Origin: JBLNDJ01 sp050261515
GTDB taxonomy: Bacteria > Acidobacteriota > Terriglobia > Bryobacterales > Bryobacteraceae
Assembly: GCA_050261515.1 (NCBI GenBank)
Contig: JBLNDJ010000010.1
Location: forward strand, 50,105 to 114,104
DNA length: 64,000 nucleotides
Direction of reading: 5' to 3'
A program made the translations under genes and the position numbers. Of this stretch, positions 27,494 through 36,225 are shown piece by piece. How positions within the stretch are numbered: position 1 is the first letter of the stretch; each line of letters starts with the position of its first letter. Under the pieces are notes generated by a model, which searched no databases, was not told the DNA's origin, and worked only from the letters and a program-made list of their open reading frames with translations.

Positions 27494-30400
27494 TACTCCC
27501 TATGGTAGTTCGGAAACGGCGGACGCGGGTGCGCGGGAAGCGGGTTCTTCTCGAGCTCGGCGAGCGCGAGCGCAACCGCCTTCTCGAGCTGCGGATCCTT
27601 GCCCGCGCGCCACGCCTGCGGGTCGAACTCCACTTCCACGTCAGGCGGCACGCCGCGGTTCTCCACGTCCCACTCGCCCTGAGTGTTGTAGAACGCCAGG
27701 TTCGGCGCCGTCACGCCGCCTCCGTCGATCAGCGAGGGCGTCCCGAAGATGCCCACCAGCCCGCCCCACGTGCGCTTGCCCACGATGGTCCCGATCTTCA
27801 ACTTGCGGAACAGCCACGGCATGAGATCGCCGCCCGAGCCCGCCATTTCGTTCACGATCATGACCTTCGGCCCGAAGATCGAGCCCGTCGGAGTCGTGAA
27901 CGGCTCGCCGTCCCGCGTCATGAAGTAATTCATGAGCGGCCGGCGCAGGTAGTCCACGATATAGTCGGCCGCCGCGCCGCCGCCGTTGAACCGCTCGTCG
28001 ATGACAGCGCCGGCCTTGTCCACTTGCGCGAAGTAGTAGCGGTTGAAATTCGTGAAGCCCGCCACGGAGGTGTTCGGCAGATACACGTAGGCGAGTCGGC
28101 CGCCGCTGAGTTGATCCACCTTGCGCCGGTTTCCTTCGATCCAGGCGAGATTCCGCAGTCGAAACTCATTCTCCACCGGAACCACCGTGACCTCGCGGGC
28201 GTTCGCGCCCGATGCATCCGGACCGACGCGCAGCACGACGGACTTCCCGGCAGTCGCTTCGAAGAAGCTGTAGATGTTGTCGGAGCCGCGCAGTTCGCGC
28301 CCGTTGACCGCCAGCAGATACTCGCCCGCCGCCACGTTCACCCCCGGCTGCGTGAGCGGCGCGCGAAGCTCCGGGTTCCAGTTCTCTCCGTTATAGACCC
28401 GGGCGAAACGGTAGCGGCCGTTTTCGATCCGGTAGTCGGCCCCGAGCAGCCCGCCCGGCACGCGTTTGAGATCCGTCCGCGGGGCGCCGCGGACATACAG
28501 ATGGCCCACGCTGAGCTCGCCGAGCATCTCGCGGAAGAGGTAGTCGAGTTCCTCGCGGCTTCCGAGCCGGTCCAGATACGGTTCGTACTTCGCCCGGTAC
28601 GTCTTCAGATCCACGCCGTGCAGGTTCGGGTCGTAGAAGAAGTCGCGCTCGATCCGCCACACCTCCGCGTACATCTGTTTCCACTCGGCGCGCGGGTCCA
28701 CGCGGACTTCCATGCGATCGAGCTTCAGCGCGCCGTCGCCCGGTTTCGGCACGGCGCCCGTCCCCGCGATGAACCACTGGTCCTGGCCCTTGCGATAGAG
28801 CGCCTTCTCCCCGTTGAACGACACGGCGAACTCGCGGACGCCGTCGAGGAATTTTTCCGTCTTTCGCGTCTTCAGCTCGAACTTGTGGACCGTCTGGTCG
28901 CGCGGCGGCCCCTGAGCCGGGACGGGTGCGTCCTCGAGAAGAAACAGCACGCCGGTCTTGCCCGCAAGCATCGCGGAATAGTTCTTCGCTGGAACCGGCA
29001 GCGCGAGGATGCGCTGGCCTATGTTGTCGAAATCGATTCTGACCGGCGCTGGCTCCTCCTTTCCCGTGTCCTTCGCTTTATCGGAGTCCTTCTTTTCCTC
29101 GGGCTTTTCTTCGTCGCTTTCGGGCGCGAGCGGAGACGCGAGGTCCTTCCGCAGTACCACGACGTAGGCGCTGCATGTCACCGGACGATCCATGCTGGAC
29201 ATGTCGAGCCACCCGGTGGTCGGGCCGGTGTCGGTGCTGGCCGTGAAGTAGAGGTGCTCGCCGTTCTTGTCGAACAGGGCGTAGCGTGCATCGCTCATGC
29301 CGTCGGTGATCTGCTGCGTCTTGCCGGTCTCGATCGAGTATGCAAATACCGCGCGGAGGTGATTCTTCAGGATCTTCGTGTACGCGATCCAGCGGCTGTC
29401 GGGCGCCCAGGTGGGATCCATGCCGCCTCTCGGCGTTTTGTAGGTGTCCTGATCCACGCGAACCGGAACGCGTTTTTCGAGATCCAGGTACCACAGGTTC
29501 AGGGATTTATCGGTGAATGCGATCTTCCGGCTGTCGGGCGACCACATGGGAGCGTAATAGAACGCCGGCGCGAGCGCGATCCTGATGACATCGCCCATTC
29601 CGTTCTGCTGCCGCACATGCAGGGCGTATTCGCCGGACTCGTCGGAGAAATACGCGATCTGTTGTCCATCGGGCGACCATGCGGGATATCGCTCCGCCAC
29701 GCCCGGTGTGTTCGTCAGGTTCCGTATGTCGCCCTTCTCCGCCGGAACAGTCAGGATTTCGCCGCGCGCCTCGAAAACTGCCCGCGCTCCGGCCGGGGAA
29801 AGGCCCGCGTTCTGCATCAGGGAAGCGGCCTTCTCGAACGACGGCCGCGCTTGCGGCAGGTCCGCGGCGATCCGGACTTCGACGGCACGCTCCCGGCCGG
29901 ACTTCAGGTCGTAAAGATGCAGCGAGCCGAACTGTTCATAGACGATCGCACCCGGGCCCGCCGACGCCGACTTGATGTCGAGCCCGCGATTCGCAATCGC
30001 CTGCGTCACCTTCTTCGTGCGCGGGTCGTATGAGAACAGCGTCACGGGGCCGTTGCGGTCCGAGAGGAAGTAGATGCGGTCGCCGATCCACATCGGCTCG
30101 AAGTCGTTCGAGTTTTCGCGGGGGAGTTTTTCGGTGTGGGAATCGGCGAGACCGGCGATCCAGATCGGCGTTGTGCGCCCGCCGCGGTAGCGCTTCCACG
30201 CATCGAAGGCGCGCCGCAGCGGCACATAGGCGATCTCCGTGCCGCGGGCCGAGTAGTAAGCCTCTTCCGCCATGGGTAAAGGCAGTTCCTCGGGAAGCCC
30301 GCCACCCTCGGCGGAGATCGTGTACAGCCGTGCGAAAGAGGAGTAGCTGTTGCGCTGGGAGCGGAACAAAACGCTTTTGCCGTCCGGCTTCCAGCCGAGC

Positions 30401-30723
30401 ACGGTGTCCGGACCGGGATGATAAGTCAGGCGGCGCGGATTGCCGCCCGCGGCCGGCATGACGTACACATCCTGGTTGCCTTCGTACTCGCCGGTGAAGG
30501 CGATCAGGCTGCCATCGGGAGAGAACCGGGGGTCGGTCTCGACGCCCGCACCCGCAGTCATCCGCCTGGCTTCGCCGCCTTCGCGCCCGACGGCCCACAG
30601 ATCGCCGGCGTAAGAGAAGACGATGTCTGTCTTGTTAACGGTGGGTTTCTGAAGGATCAGCGGCTGGGCCAGGCAGGCGGCGGCCGCTGCAAACACGGCG
30701 AGAGCGAGGGAGATTCTCCGCAT
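27493..30723 (-). CDS. Tricorn-type S41 protease with beta-propellers
   Basis: 1076 residues from the ATG at 30723, with a signal peptide (about 1-20, ending CLAQ), so it is periplasmic or secreted. Residues about 25-620 hold WD/TolB-like propeller repeats (FSPDGSLIAF, WSPDGQQIAYFSD, WSPDSRKIAF, WAPDSRWIAY). The tricorn core, a PDZ-like region and the S41 peptidase domain follow, with a putative catalytic His in ELSVGHLYV and the nucleophile Ser near 965 in NEMAGSGGD. Tricorn degrades small peptides. An acidic Lys/Glu-rich insert lies near residue 550. It is first gene of the operon leading into the selenoprotein. Confidence 0.92.
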   Translation of the reverse strand: MRRISLALAVFAAAAACLAQPLILQKPTVNKTDIVFSYAGDLWAVGREGGEARRMTAGAGVETDPRFSPDGSLIAFTGEYEGNQDVYVMPAAGGNPRRLTYHPGPDTVLGWKPDGKSVLFRSQRNSYSSFARLYTISAEGGGLPEELPLPMAEEAYYSARGTEIAYVPLRRAFDAWKRYRGGRTTPIWIAGLADSHTEKLPRENSNDFEPMWIGDRIYFLSDRNGPVTLFSYDPRTKKVTQAIANRGLDIKSASAGPGAIVYEQFGSLHLYDLKSGRERAVEVRIAADLPQARPSFEKAASLMQNAGLSPAGARAVFEARGEILTVPAEKGDIRNLTNTPGVAERYPAWSPDGQQIAYFSDESGEYALHVRQQNGMGDVIRIALAPAFYYAPMWSPDSRKIAFTDKSLNLWYLDLEKRVPVRVDQDTYKTPRGGMDPTWAPDSRWIAYTKILKNHLRAVFAYSIETGKTQQITDGMSDARYALFDKNGEHLYFTASTDTGPTTGWLDMSSMDRPVTCSAYVVVLRKDLASPLAPESDEEKPEEKKDSDKAKDTGKEEPAPVRIDFDNIGQRILALPVPAKNYSAMLAGKTGVLFLLEDAPVPAQGPPRDQTVHKFELKTRKTEKFLDGVREFAVSFNGEKALYRKGQDQWFIAGTGAVPKPGDGALKLDRMEVRVDPRAEWKQMYAEVWRIERDFFYDPNLHGVDLKTYRAKYEPYLDRLGSREELDYLFREMLGELSVGHLYVRGAPRTDLKRVPGGLLGADYRIENGRYRFARVYNGENWNPELRAPLTQPGVNVAAGEYLLAVNGRELRGSDNIYSFFEATAGKSVVLRVGPDASGANAREVTVVPVENEFRLRNLAWIEGNRRKVDQLSGGRLAYVYLPNTSVAGFTNFNRYYFAQVDKAGAVIDERFNGGGAAADYIVDYLRRPLMNYFMTRDGEPFTTPTGSIFGPKVMIVNEMAGSGGDLMPWLFRKLKIGTIVGKRTWGGLVGIFGTPSLIDGGGVTAPNLAFYNTQGEWDVENRGVPPDVEVEFDPQAWRAGKDPQLEKAVALALAELEKNPLPAHPRPPFPNYHRE

Positions 30724-30764
30724 CGCCTGAGTATATACAGCGGCCCACCCGCTGAGAAGCCGAT

Positions 30765-32324
30765 CTAGTGGCGGAAGTGCCGCACGCCGGTGAACACCAT
30801 CGCCAGCCCAAGCCGGTTCGCCGCCGCGATCACTTCCTCGTCGCGCACCGACCCGCCCGGCTGAATCACCGCCGTGATGCCGTGCTTGGCGGCTTCTTCG
30901 ACGCCGTCCGGGAACGGGAAGAACGCGTCCGAGCCGAGCACCGTGCCCTCGAGCGGCAGCAGCGCCTTCATGGCCGCGACCTTCACCGAATCCACGCGGC
31001 TCATCTGCCCCGCCCCCACCGATGCGATCTGGCCCTCGCGCGCAAACACGATCGCATTCGACTTCACGTGCTTGGTCACCTTCCAGACGAACAGCAGCGC
31101 GCGCCACTCTTCTTCGGTCGGTGCGCGGCCCGTCTTGACCTGACACTCGGCGCGGTCGAGCCGGTGCAGGTCGGCCGTCTGGGCGAGGAACCCGCCACTG
31201 ATTGACTTGACCACCAGCGCGTCCTGCTCCGGATTCGCGACCTTGAGCAGCCGCAGGTTCTTCTTGGCCGTCAGGATGGCGAGCGCCTCGGGCGCGTAAT
31301 CGGGCGCGGCGATAGCTTCGATGAACGTCTTCGAGATCTCCCCCGCGGTTTCTTCGTCCACCGGTCGGTTGAACGCGAGCACGCCGCCGAACGCTGAGAC
31401 CGGGTCGCACTCGAACGCCTTCCGGTACGCCTCGGCGAGCGTGGCCTGCTGCGCGCATCCGCACGGGTTCGTGTGCTTGATGACCGCCGCGGCCGGAGCG
31501 TCGAATTCGCAGGAAAGCGCCCAGGCGGCGTCCAGATCGACCAGGTTGTTGTACGACAGCTCCTTGCCATGGAGCTGCGCTGCGCCTGCGATTCCGCGCT
31601 CACGCGAAGAGTAGAGCGCCGCCTGCTGATGCGGGTTCTCACCGTAGCGCAGGTCGAGCGCCCGCGGGACGCGCAGGTCGAGCACGGCAGGCAGCACCTC
31701 GGCGGGCGCGTCTTTGAACCCGCCATCCTCCACCGTGATGCGAGCCAGTCGAGCCGAGATCGCGCGATCGTACTCGGCCGTGCGGGCAAAGGCGGACTTC
31801 GCCAGACGCCAGTGCGTCGCCAGGCCCAGCGCCCCGCTGCTACCCTTCATCTCCTCAAGAATGCCGGCGTAATCGGCGGAAGAGGTCACCACGGCGACGT
31901 CCTGATAGTTCTTTGCCGCCGCGCGGATCAGCGTGGGGCCGCCGATATCGATGTTCTCGATCAGCTCCGGAACCTGCGCGCCCTCCTTCGCCGCCGCCTT
32001 CTCGAAAGCGTAGAGATTGACGACGACCATATCGATCTTCTCGATGCCATGCTCGGCCAGCGCCCGCATGTGCTCCGCATTGCCGCGAATCGCGAGCACG
32101 CCACCGGCGACTTTCGGGTGAATCGTCTTCACGCGCCCATCGAGCATCTCCGGAAAACCGGTGACATCGGAGATGTCCCGGACCTTCAGCCCCGCCTCGC
32201 GCAACAACTTCGCAGTCCCGCCGGTCGAAATGATCTCGACGCCGAACCCCGCCAGCGCCCGAGCAAACTCCGCAAGCCCGGCCTTATCCGTGACACTGAT
32301 CAAAACCCGCTCGATTTTCGCCAT
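30765..32324 (-). CDS. purH: Bifunctional AICAR formyltransferase/IMP cyclohydrolase
   Basis: 519 residues from the ATG at 32324, the normal PurH length. It catalyses the last two steps of IMP synthesis. The N-terminal IMP cyclohydrolase/MGS-like domain shows ISVTDKAGLAEFA, STGGTAKLLREAG and GRVKTIHPKVAGG; the C-terminal transformylase shows LRYGENPHQQAALY and IKHTNPCGCA. The final segment SDAFFPFPDGVEEAAKHGITAVIQPGGSVRDEEV is classical. A 58-nt spacer separates it from the divergent dehydrogenase gene. Confidence 0.97.
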   Translation of the reverse strand: MAKIERVLISVTDKAGLAEFARALAGFGVEIISTGGTAKLLREAGLKVRDISDVTGFPEMLDGRVKTIHPKVAGGVLAIRGNAEHMRALAEHGIEKIDMVVVNLYAFEKAAAKEGAQVPELIENIDIGGPTLIRAAAKNYQDVAVVTSSADYAGILEEMKGSSGALGLATHWRLAKSAFARTAEYDRAISARLARITVEDGGFKDAPAEVLPAVLDLRVPRALDLRYGENPHQQAALYSSRERGIAGAAQLHGKELSYNNLVDLDAAWALSCEFDAPAAAVIKHTNPCGCAQQATLAEAYRKAFECDPVSAFGGVLAFNRPVDEETAGEISKTFIEAIAAPDYAPEALAILTAKKNLRLLKVANPEQDALVVKSISGGFLAQTADLHRLDRAECQVKTGRAPTEEEWRALLFVWKVTKHVKSNAIVFAREGQIASVGAGQMSRVDSVKVAAMKALLPLEGTVLGSDAFFPFPDGVEEAAKHGITAVIQPGGSVRDEEVIAAANRLGLAMVFTGVRHFRH

Positions 32325-32382
32325 GGAATTAACATTGTGCCAGATCGCGGACGCGGTCCGGTCCCGGGCTATTATTGAAACA

Positions 32383-33405
32383 ATGCCCCACCAAGTTACT
32401 CTCATCCCTGGAGACGGAATCGGCCCGGAGGTCGCTAAAGCCACGGTTCGCGCGGTTGAGGCTACCGGCGCACGCATCAACTGGGAATGCGTCGATCTCA
32501 ACGCGAAGGTCATCGAGCAGTCCAACTACGAGGTCCCGAAGTACGTCTTCGATTCACTCGAGCGCACGAAGACCGGCCTCAAGGGGCCGAGCACCACGCC
32601 GGTCGCGGGCGGCCACGTCAGCCTCAACGTGCAGCTTCGCCGCAAGCTCGACCTGTTCGCCAATTTCCGCCCCGTCCGGAGCTTCCCCGGCATCAAAACG
32701 CGCTTCAGCGACGTGTTCATTGACCTCGCCATCTTCCGCGAGAACACCGAAGACCTCTACTCCGGCCTCGAGCACGAAGTGGTCACCGACGTCGTCACCA
32801 GCCTGAAAGTGATCACGCGCACGGCCTCGGAGCGCATCGCCCGCGCCGCATTCGGCTGGGCGCGGCGGAACGGCCGCCGCAAGGTCACCGCCGTCCACAA
32901 GGCCAACATCATGAAGCTTGGCGACGGCCTGTTCCTCCGCTGCTGCCGCGAGGTGGCCAAGGAATTCCCCGACATCGAGTACAAAGAGCTGATCGTCGAC
33001 AACGCCGCCATGCAGATGGTGGTCCGCCCGGAATCTTTCGACGTGCTGGTGATGCCGAACCTCTACGGCGACATCGTCTCCGACCTCGCCGCTGGTCTCG
33101 TCGGCGGACTCGGCATCGTCCCCGGCGCGAATCTCGGAACTGAGCACGCTGTCTTCGAAGCCGTCCACGGCAGCGCGCCCGATATCGCCGGCAAGAACCT
33201 CGCCAACCCGACCGCGCTCATGCAGTCGGCGGCCCTCATGTTGAATCACTTGGGAGAAACGGACGCCTCGAAGCGGCTCCAGGCCGCGGTCGAGTGGGTT
33301 TACGCGGAAGGACGCCACGTGACGCCGGACGTCGGAGGGACAGGCTCGACGAGCGATTTCACGGACGCCGTCGTGAAGAGGCTGGACACGGGCGGCGCCG
33401 CCTGA
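32383..33405 (+). CDS. Isocitrate/isopropylmalate dehydrogenase family protein, probably NAD-isocitrate dehydrogenase
   Basis: 340 residues from the ATG at 32383. A beta-decarboxylating dehydrogenase: VTLIPGDGIGPEV at the N-terminus, FRENTEDLYSGLEH, a HKANIMKLGDGLF segment, and the family signature NLYGDIVSDLAAGLVGGLGIVPGANLG. FRENTEDLY plus SxN-type spacing near residue 80 (GGHVSLNVQLRRKLDLFANFRP) favours the short NAD-linked isocitrate dehydrogenase over LeuB or homoisocitrate dehydrogenase. This assignment is moderate. It is divergent from purH. Confidence 0.85.
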   Translation: MPHQVTLIPGDGIGPEVAKATVRAVEATGARINWECVDLNAKVIEQSNYEVPKYVFDSLERTKTGLKGPSTTPVAGGHVSLNVQLRRKLDLFANFRPVRSFPGIKTRFSDVFIDLAIFRENTEDLYSGLEHEVVTDVVTSLKVITRTASERIARAAFGWARRNGRRKVTAVHKANIMKLGDGLFLRCCREVAKEFPDIEYKELIVDNAAMQMVVRPESFDVLVMPNLYGDIVSDLAAGLVGGLGIVPGANLGTEHAVFEAVHGSAPDIAGKNLANPTALMQSAALMLNHLGETDASKRLQAAVEWVYAEGRHVTPDVGGTGSTSDFTDAVVKRLDTGGAA

Positions 33406-33427
33406 CGCCGCCCGCGGTTACTGAAGC

Positions 33428-34435
33428 TTACAGGCCCTTGCTGGCCACGAACTTCACCAGATCGACCACGCGGCAGGAATAGCCCCACTCGTTGTCGTAC
33501 CAGGAAATCACCTTCGCCAGATTGCCGTCGAGCACCTTGGTCATCGACGCGTCGATGATCGAGCTGTTCGGGTTGTGCAGCATGTCGGTCGAAACTACCG
33601 GGTCCTCGGTGTACGCCAGGATGCCCTTCAGTTCGCCCTCGGCGGCCGCCTTCAGCGCGGCGTTGAGCTCTTCGGCGGTCGCGTTCTTCGCGAGCACGGC
33701 CACCAGGTCAACGGCCGACACGTCCGGGGTCGGAACGCGCATGGAGTAGCCGTCCAGCTTGCCCTTCAGCTCGGGCATCACCAGGCCGATGGCCTTGGCG
33801 GCGCCGGTCGAGGTGGGGATCATGTTCAGAGCGGCGGCGCGGGCGCGGCGGAGGTCCTTGTGCGGGAAGTCGAGCACGTTCTGGTCGTTCGTGTAGCTGT
33901 GGATCGTGGTCATCGATCCCTTCAGAATCCCGAACTTCTCGTGCAGAACCTTCACAAACGGCGCCAGGCAGTTCGTCGTGCAGGACGCGTTCGAGATGAT
34001 GTTGTGCTTCGACTTGTCGTACAGCTTCTCGTTGACGCCGAGAACGATCGTGATGTCCTCGTTCTTCGCCGGGGCAGAGATGATGACCTTCTTCACGCTG
34101 CCGCGCACGTGCTTGCAGGCCTGCGTCGCGTCCGTGAACTTGCCGGTCGACTCGATAACGACCTGCGCGCCCAGCGAGCTCCAGTCCAGCTCCGCCGGAT
34201 CCTTCGTCGCGAAAACCTTCAGCTTCTTGCCATTGACCGAAATGGTGTCGCCCTCAGCCTTCACTTCGGCATCGAGAGGTCCGAGCACCGAGTCGTACTT
34301 CAGCAAATGCGCCAGCGTTTTCGTATCGGTAAGGTCGTTTACCGCGACAAATTCCACGGCGGGATCATTCATGCCGGCGCGGACGACGTTGCGCCCGATG
34401 CGGCCGAAACCATTAATTGCGACTTTGACTGCCAT
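33428..34435 (-). CDS. gap: Glyceraldehyde-3-phosphate dehydrogenase
   Basis: 335 residues, a complete type I GAPDH. The NAD-binding N-terminus INGFGRIGRN, the catalytic Cys152 in SNASCTTNCLAP, and the C-terminal SWYDNEWGYSCRVVDL are intact. It interconverts glyceraldehyde-3-phosphate and 1,3-bisphosphoglycerate in glycolysis. A strong ribosome site (AGGAGA) lies five bases before the ATG. No pgk or tpi is adjacent. It lies downstream of the MATE gene, separated by a hairpin. Confidence 0.97.
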   Translation of the reverse strand: MAVKVAINGFGRIGRNVVRAGMNDPAVEFVAVNDLTDTKTLAHLLKYDSVLGPLDAEVKAEGDTISVNGKKLKVFATKDPAELDWSSLGAQVVIESTGKFTDATQACKHVRGSVKKVIISAPAKNEDITIVLGVNEKLYDKSKHNIISNASCTTNCLAPFVKVLHEKFGILKGSMTTIHSYTNDQNVLDFPHKDLRRARAAALNMIPTSTGAAKAIGLVMPELKGKLDGYSMRVPTPDVSAVDLVAVLAKNATAEELNAALKAAAEGELKGILAYTEDPVVSTDMLHNPNSSIIDASMTKVLDGNLAKVISWYDNEWGYSCRVVDLVKFVASKGL

Positions 34436-34497
34436 AGGTATCTCCTAACTCTTTGGGGGATCTCAGGCTGAAATAACCTTTCATGTTAGCAAAGTGA

Positions 34498-34524
34498 GGA
34501 CCGCCGGATCAGATCCGGCGGTCC
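34498..34524 (-). terminator. 12-bp perfect hairpin over the MATE stop codon
   Basis: GGACCGCCGGAT and ATCCGGCGGTCC flank a 3-nt loop. The stem includes the last four sense codons and stop of the MATE gene. It would terminate or attenuate transcription before gap, although only a weak T-run (ACTTT) follows on the minus strand, so it may be a transcript-stability hairpin instead. Confidence 0.5.
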
Positions 34525-35921
34525 TTCCAGCGCCCCCGCGCGAAGGTCACCAGGCCCATGACCGTGATCAGGAACTCGGCGATGGGAATGGATGAGAACA
34601 CTCCCCGAACCCCCATACCAGCCGGGAACGCGAGGGCCCAGGCGAGCGGGATCTCGAAAAGCCAGAACCCGAACAGGTTGATGATCGTCGGCGTGACCGT
34701 ATCGCCCGCCCCGTTGAACGCCTGCACCATCACCATGCCGAATGCGTAGGCGAGGTTGCCGTATGCGACGATGCGCAGGCAGTCCACCGCATAGAGCGCC
34801 ACGGAGGCGTCTGTGGTGAAGAACCTCACCAGCGCGCCCGGCAGGAAGATGAACACGGAGCCCACGGCGGCCAGGAACGCCGCGTTGTAGCAGGCGGTCA
34901 GATACACGGCGCGCTCGGCCCGCTCCGGCTTGCGGGCGCCCAGGTTCTGGCCGACCATGGTCGCGGCGGCGCCGCTCAATCCCCAGCACGGCAGGATCGC
35001 GAAGATGAAGATGCGAATGCCGATCGTGTAGCCGGCGACAGCGACGCTGCCGAACGTGCTGATGAATCTCACGAGCGCGACCCAACTTGTATGGGCGATC
35101 GCGAATTGCAGAACTCCCGTGACCGACACCCGCGCGAGGGACGCGATCACCTTCGGCACAACGCGCAGGTCCGCCGCGCGCAGCGCCACCCGGCTACGGC
35201 CGCCGAACAGAATCCAAAACTGATACGCGACGCCGCACGAACGGCCGATGAGCGTGGACACTGCCGCTCCCGTCACGCCCAGCGCCGGAAACGGGCCCAA
35301 CCCGAAGATCAGGCAGGGATCGAGCGCCAGGTTAATCAGGTTCGCGAACCACAGCACGCGCATTGCGACCGATGCGTCCCCGGCCCCGCGGAAGATCGCG
35401 TTGTTGAGGAACAGCAGCATCACGGCGAAATTGCCGCCCAGCACGATCGACGTGTATCGCCACCCGCTGGCCACCAGGTCCGGACGCGCGCCCATCCATT
35501 CCAGCAGGCGCGGCGCCATCCAGTAGCCGGGAACGCCCATCAACACGGAGAGCGTAATACCGAGCAGGATCGCCTGCGAAGCCGCGATTGAGGCGCCCCG
35601 CGCGTCCTTCTCACCGGTGCGGCGCGCCACCATCGCGGTGGTCGACATGCTCACGCCAAGCGCCACCGAGAACACGATGGACAACATGGACTCGGTCAGC
35701 CCGACCGTGGCCACGGCGTTCGAGCCCAGGTGCGTTACCCAGAAAACGTCCACGATGGCGAACAGAGATTCCATGAGCATCTCCAGCACCATGGGCGTCG
35801 CGAGCAGCAGGACCGCACGGCTGATCGAGCCTTCCGTGAAATCTTGCTGTGTGCCGCGGATCGCTTCCTTCAATGAACTCAGGAATGAAGTATTCAGTTC
35901 TCCTGCCGCAGTCGCCTGCAT
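34509..35921 (-). CDS. MATE family multidrug/metabolite efflux transporter
   Basis: 470 residues with twelve predicted TM helices in two homologous halves, as in NorM/DinF. Conserved patterns are the N-terminal LLLATPMVLEMLMESLFAIVDVFWV, RRTGEKD after TM3, and GQNLGARKPERAERAV after TM8. The family uses Na+ or H+ gradients to export cationic compounds. The start codon is preceded by AGGAGG with 8-nt spacing. Substrate unknown. Confidence 0.9.
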   Translation of the reverse strand: MQATAAGELNTSFLSSLKEAIRGTQQDFTEGSISRAVLLLATPMVLEMLMESLFAIVDVFWVTHLGSNAVATVGLTESMLSIVFSVALGVSMSTTAMVARRTGEKDARGASIAASQAILLGITLSVLMGVPGYWMAPRLLEWMGARPDLVASGWRYTSIVLGGNFAVMLLFLNNAIFRGAGDASVAMRVLWFANLINLALDPCLIFGLGPFPALGVTGAAVSTLIGRSCGVAYQFWILFGGRSRVALRAADLRVVPKVIASLARVSVTGVLQFAIAHTSWVALVRFISTFGSVAVAGYTIGIRIFIFAILPCWGLSGAAATMVGQNLGARKPERAERAVYLTACYNAAFLAAVGSVFIFLPGALVRFFTTDASVALYAVDCLRIVAYGNLAYAFGMVMVQAFNGAGDTVTPTIINLFGFWLFEIPLAWALAFPAGMGVRGVFSSIPIAEFLITVMGLVTFARGRWKDRRI

Positions 35922-36010
35922 AAAATGCGCCTCCTGCGCGCGATGTGAAGACAGGACGCCCCTACGGGCTAGAAACTAAGGCTTGTGGAAGCTGTGGCCG
36001 GGGATTCCGG

Positions 36011-36109
36011 TCAGCCGCGAATGAAGGATGCGCGGAACGGAACCCGGACGCGGACAGCGGCCAAAGCCGGAACTGCCGGGGTCATTTTGTCGGGTTCGTT
36101 CTTGCGCAT
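36011..36109 (-). CDS. Possible 32-residue peptide upstream of MATE transporter
   Basis: The ATG at 36109 follows AGGAG with 6-nt spacing, a better ribosome site than most genes here. The product starts MRKNEPDKMTPAVPALAAV and is Arg/Val/Pro-rich, with no TM or signal. The stop is TGA at 36011-36013, about 90 nt before the MATE start on the same strand. It could be a leader peptide or a chance ORF. No homologue is recognised. Confidence 0.3.
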   Translation of the reverse strand: MRKNEPDKMTPAVPALAAVRVRVPFRASFIRG

Positions 36110-36193
36110 GGAAACTCCTGGGGGATAAACCCTGGTTGCACAAAGTGTAACCGGAAACGCTTCGCGACAGCAAGGAAAATGTGCGCGAGGTGG

Positions 36194-36213
36194 GGCAGGC
36201 GCTTTCGCCTGCC
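36194..36213. terminator. GGCAGGCG-CTTT-CGCCTGCC hairpin
   Basis: A perfect 8-bp GC-rich stem with a 4-nt loop, 12 nt beyond the stop of the BamE-like gene (minus strand) and preceded by GTGGG. It could terminate the carboxylase operon, but no T-run follows. It may be a dispersed palindromic repeat. Confidence 0.5.
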
Positions 36214-36225
36214 GAGCCGCCGCGG

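Larger units (their letters stand above)
35922..36225. other. 304-nt intergenic stretch between MATE and BamE-like genes
   Basis: It holds the MATE ribosome site (AGGAGG about 35930-35935 on the minus strand), one possible 32-codon ORF with a strong ribosome site (36011-36109), and an 8-bp hairpin at 36194-36213. Upstream of the small ORF the minus strand has a plausible promoter, TTGCTG and TACACT 18 nt apart. I see no RNA gene. Confidence 0.5.

Noticed and set aside
27018..27575. Open frame in another phase crossing the selenoprotein UGA
   Set aside because: Low-complexity Arg/Ala sequence; the deiodinase homology lies in the frame interrupted by TGA.
30724..31464. Upstream extension of the tricorn frame
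   Set aside because: It is antisense-phase of purH and has no homology; the signal peptide at 30723 marks the true start.
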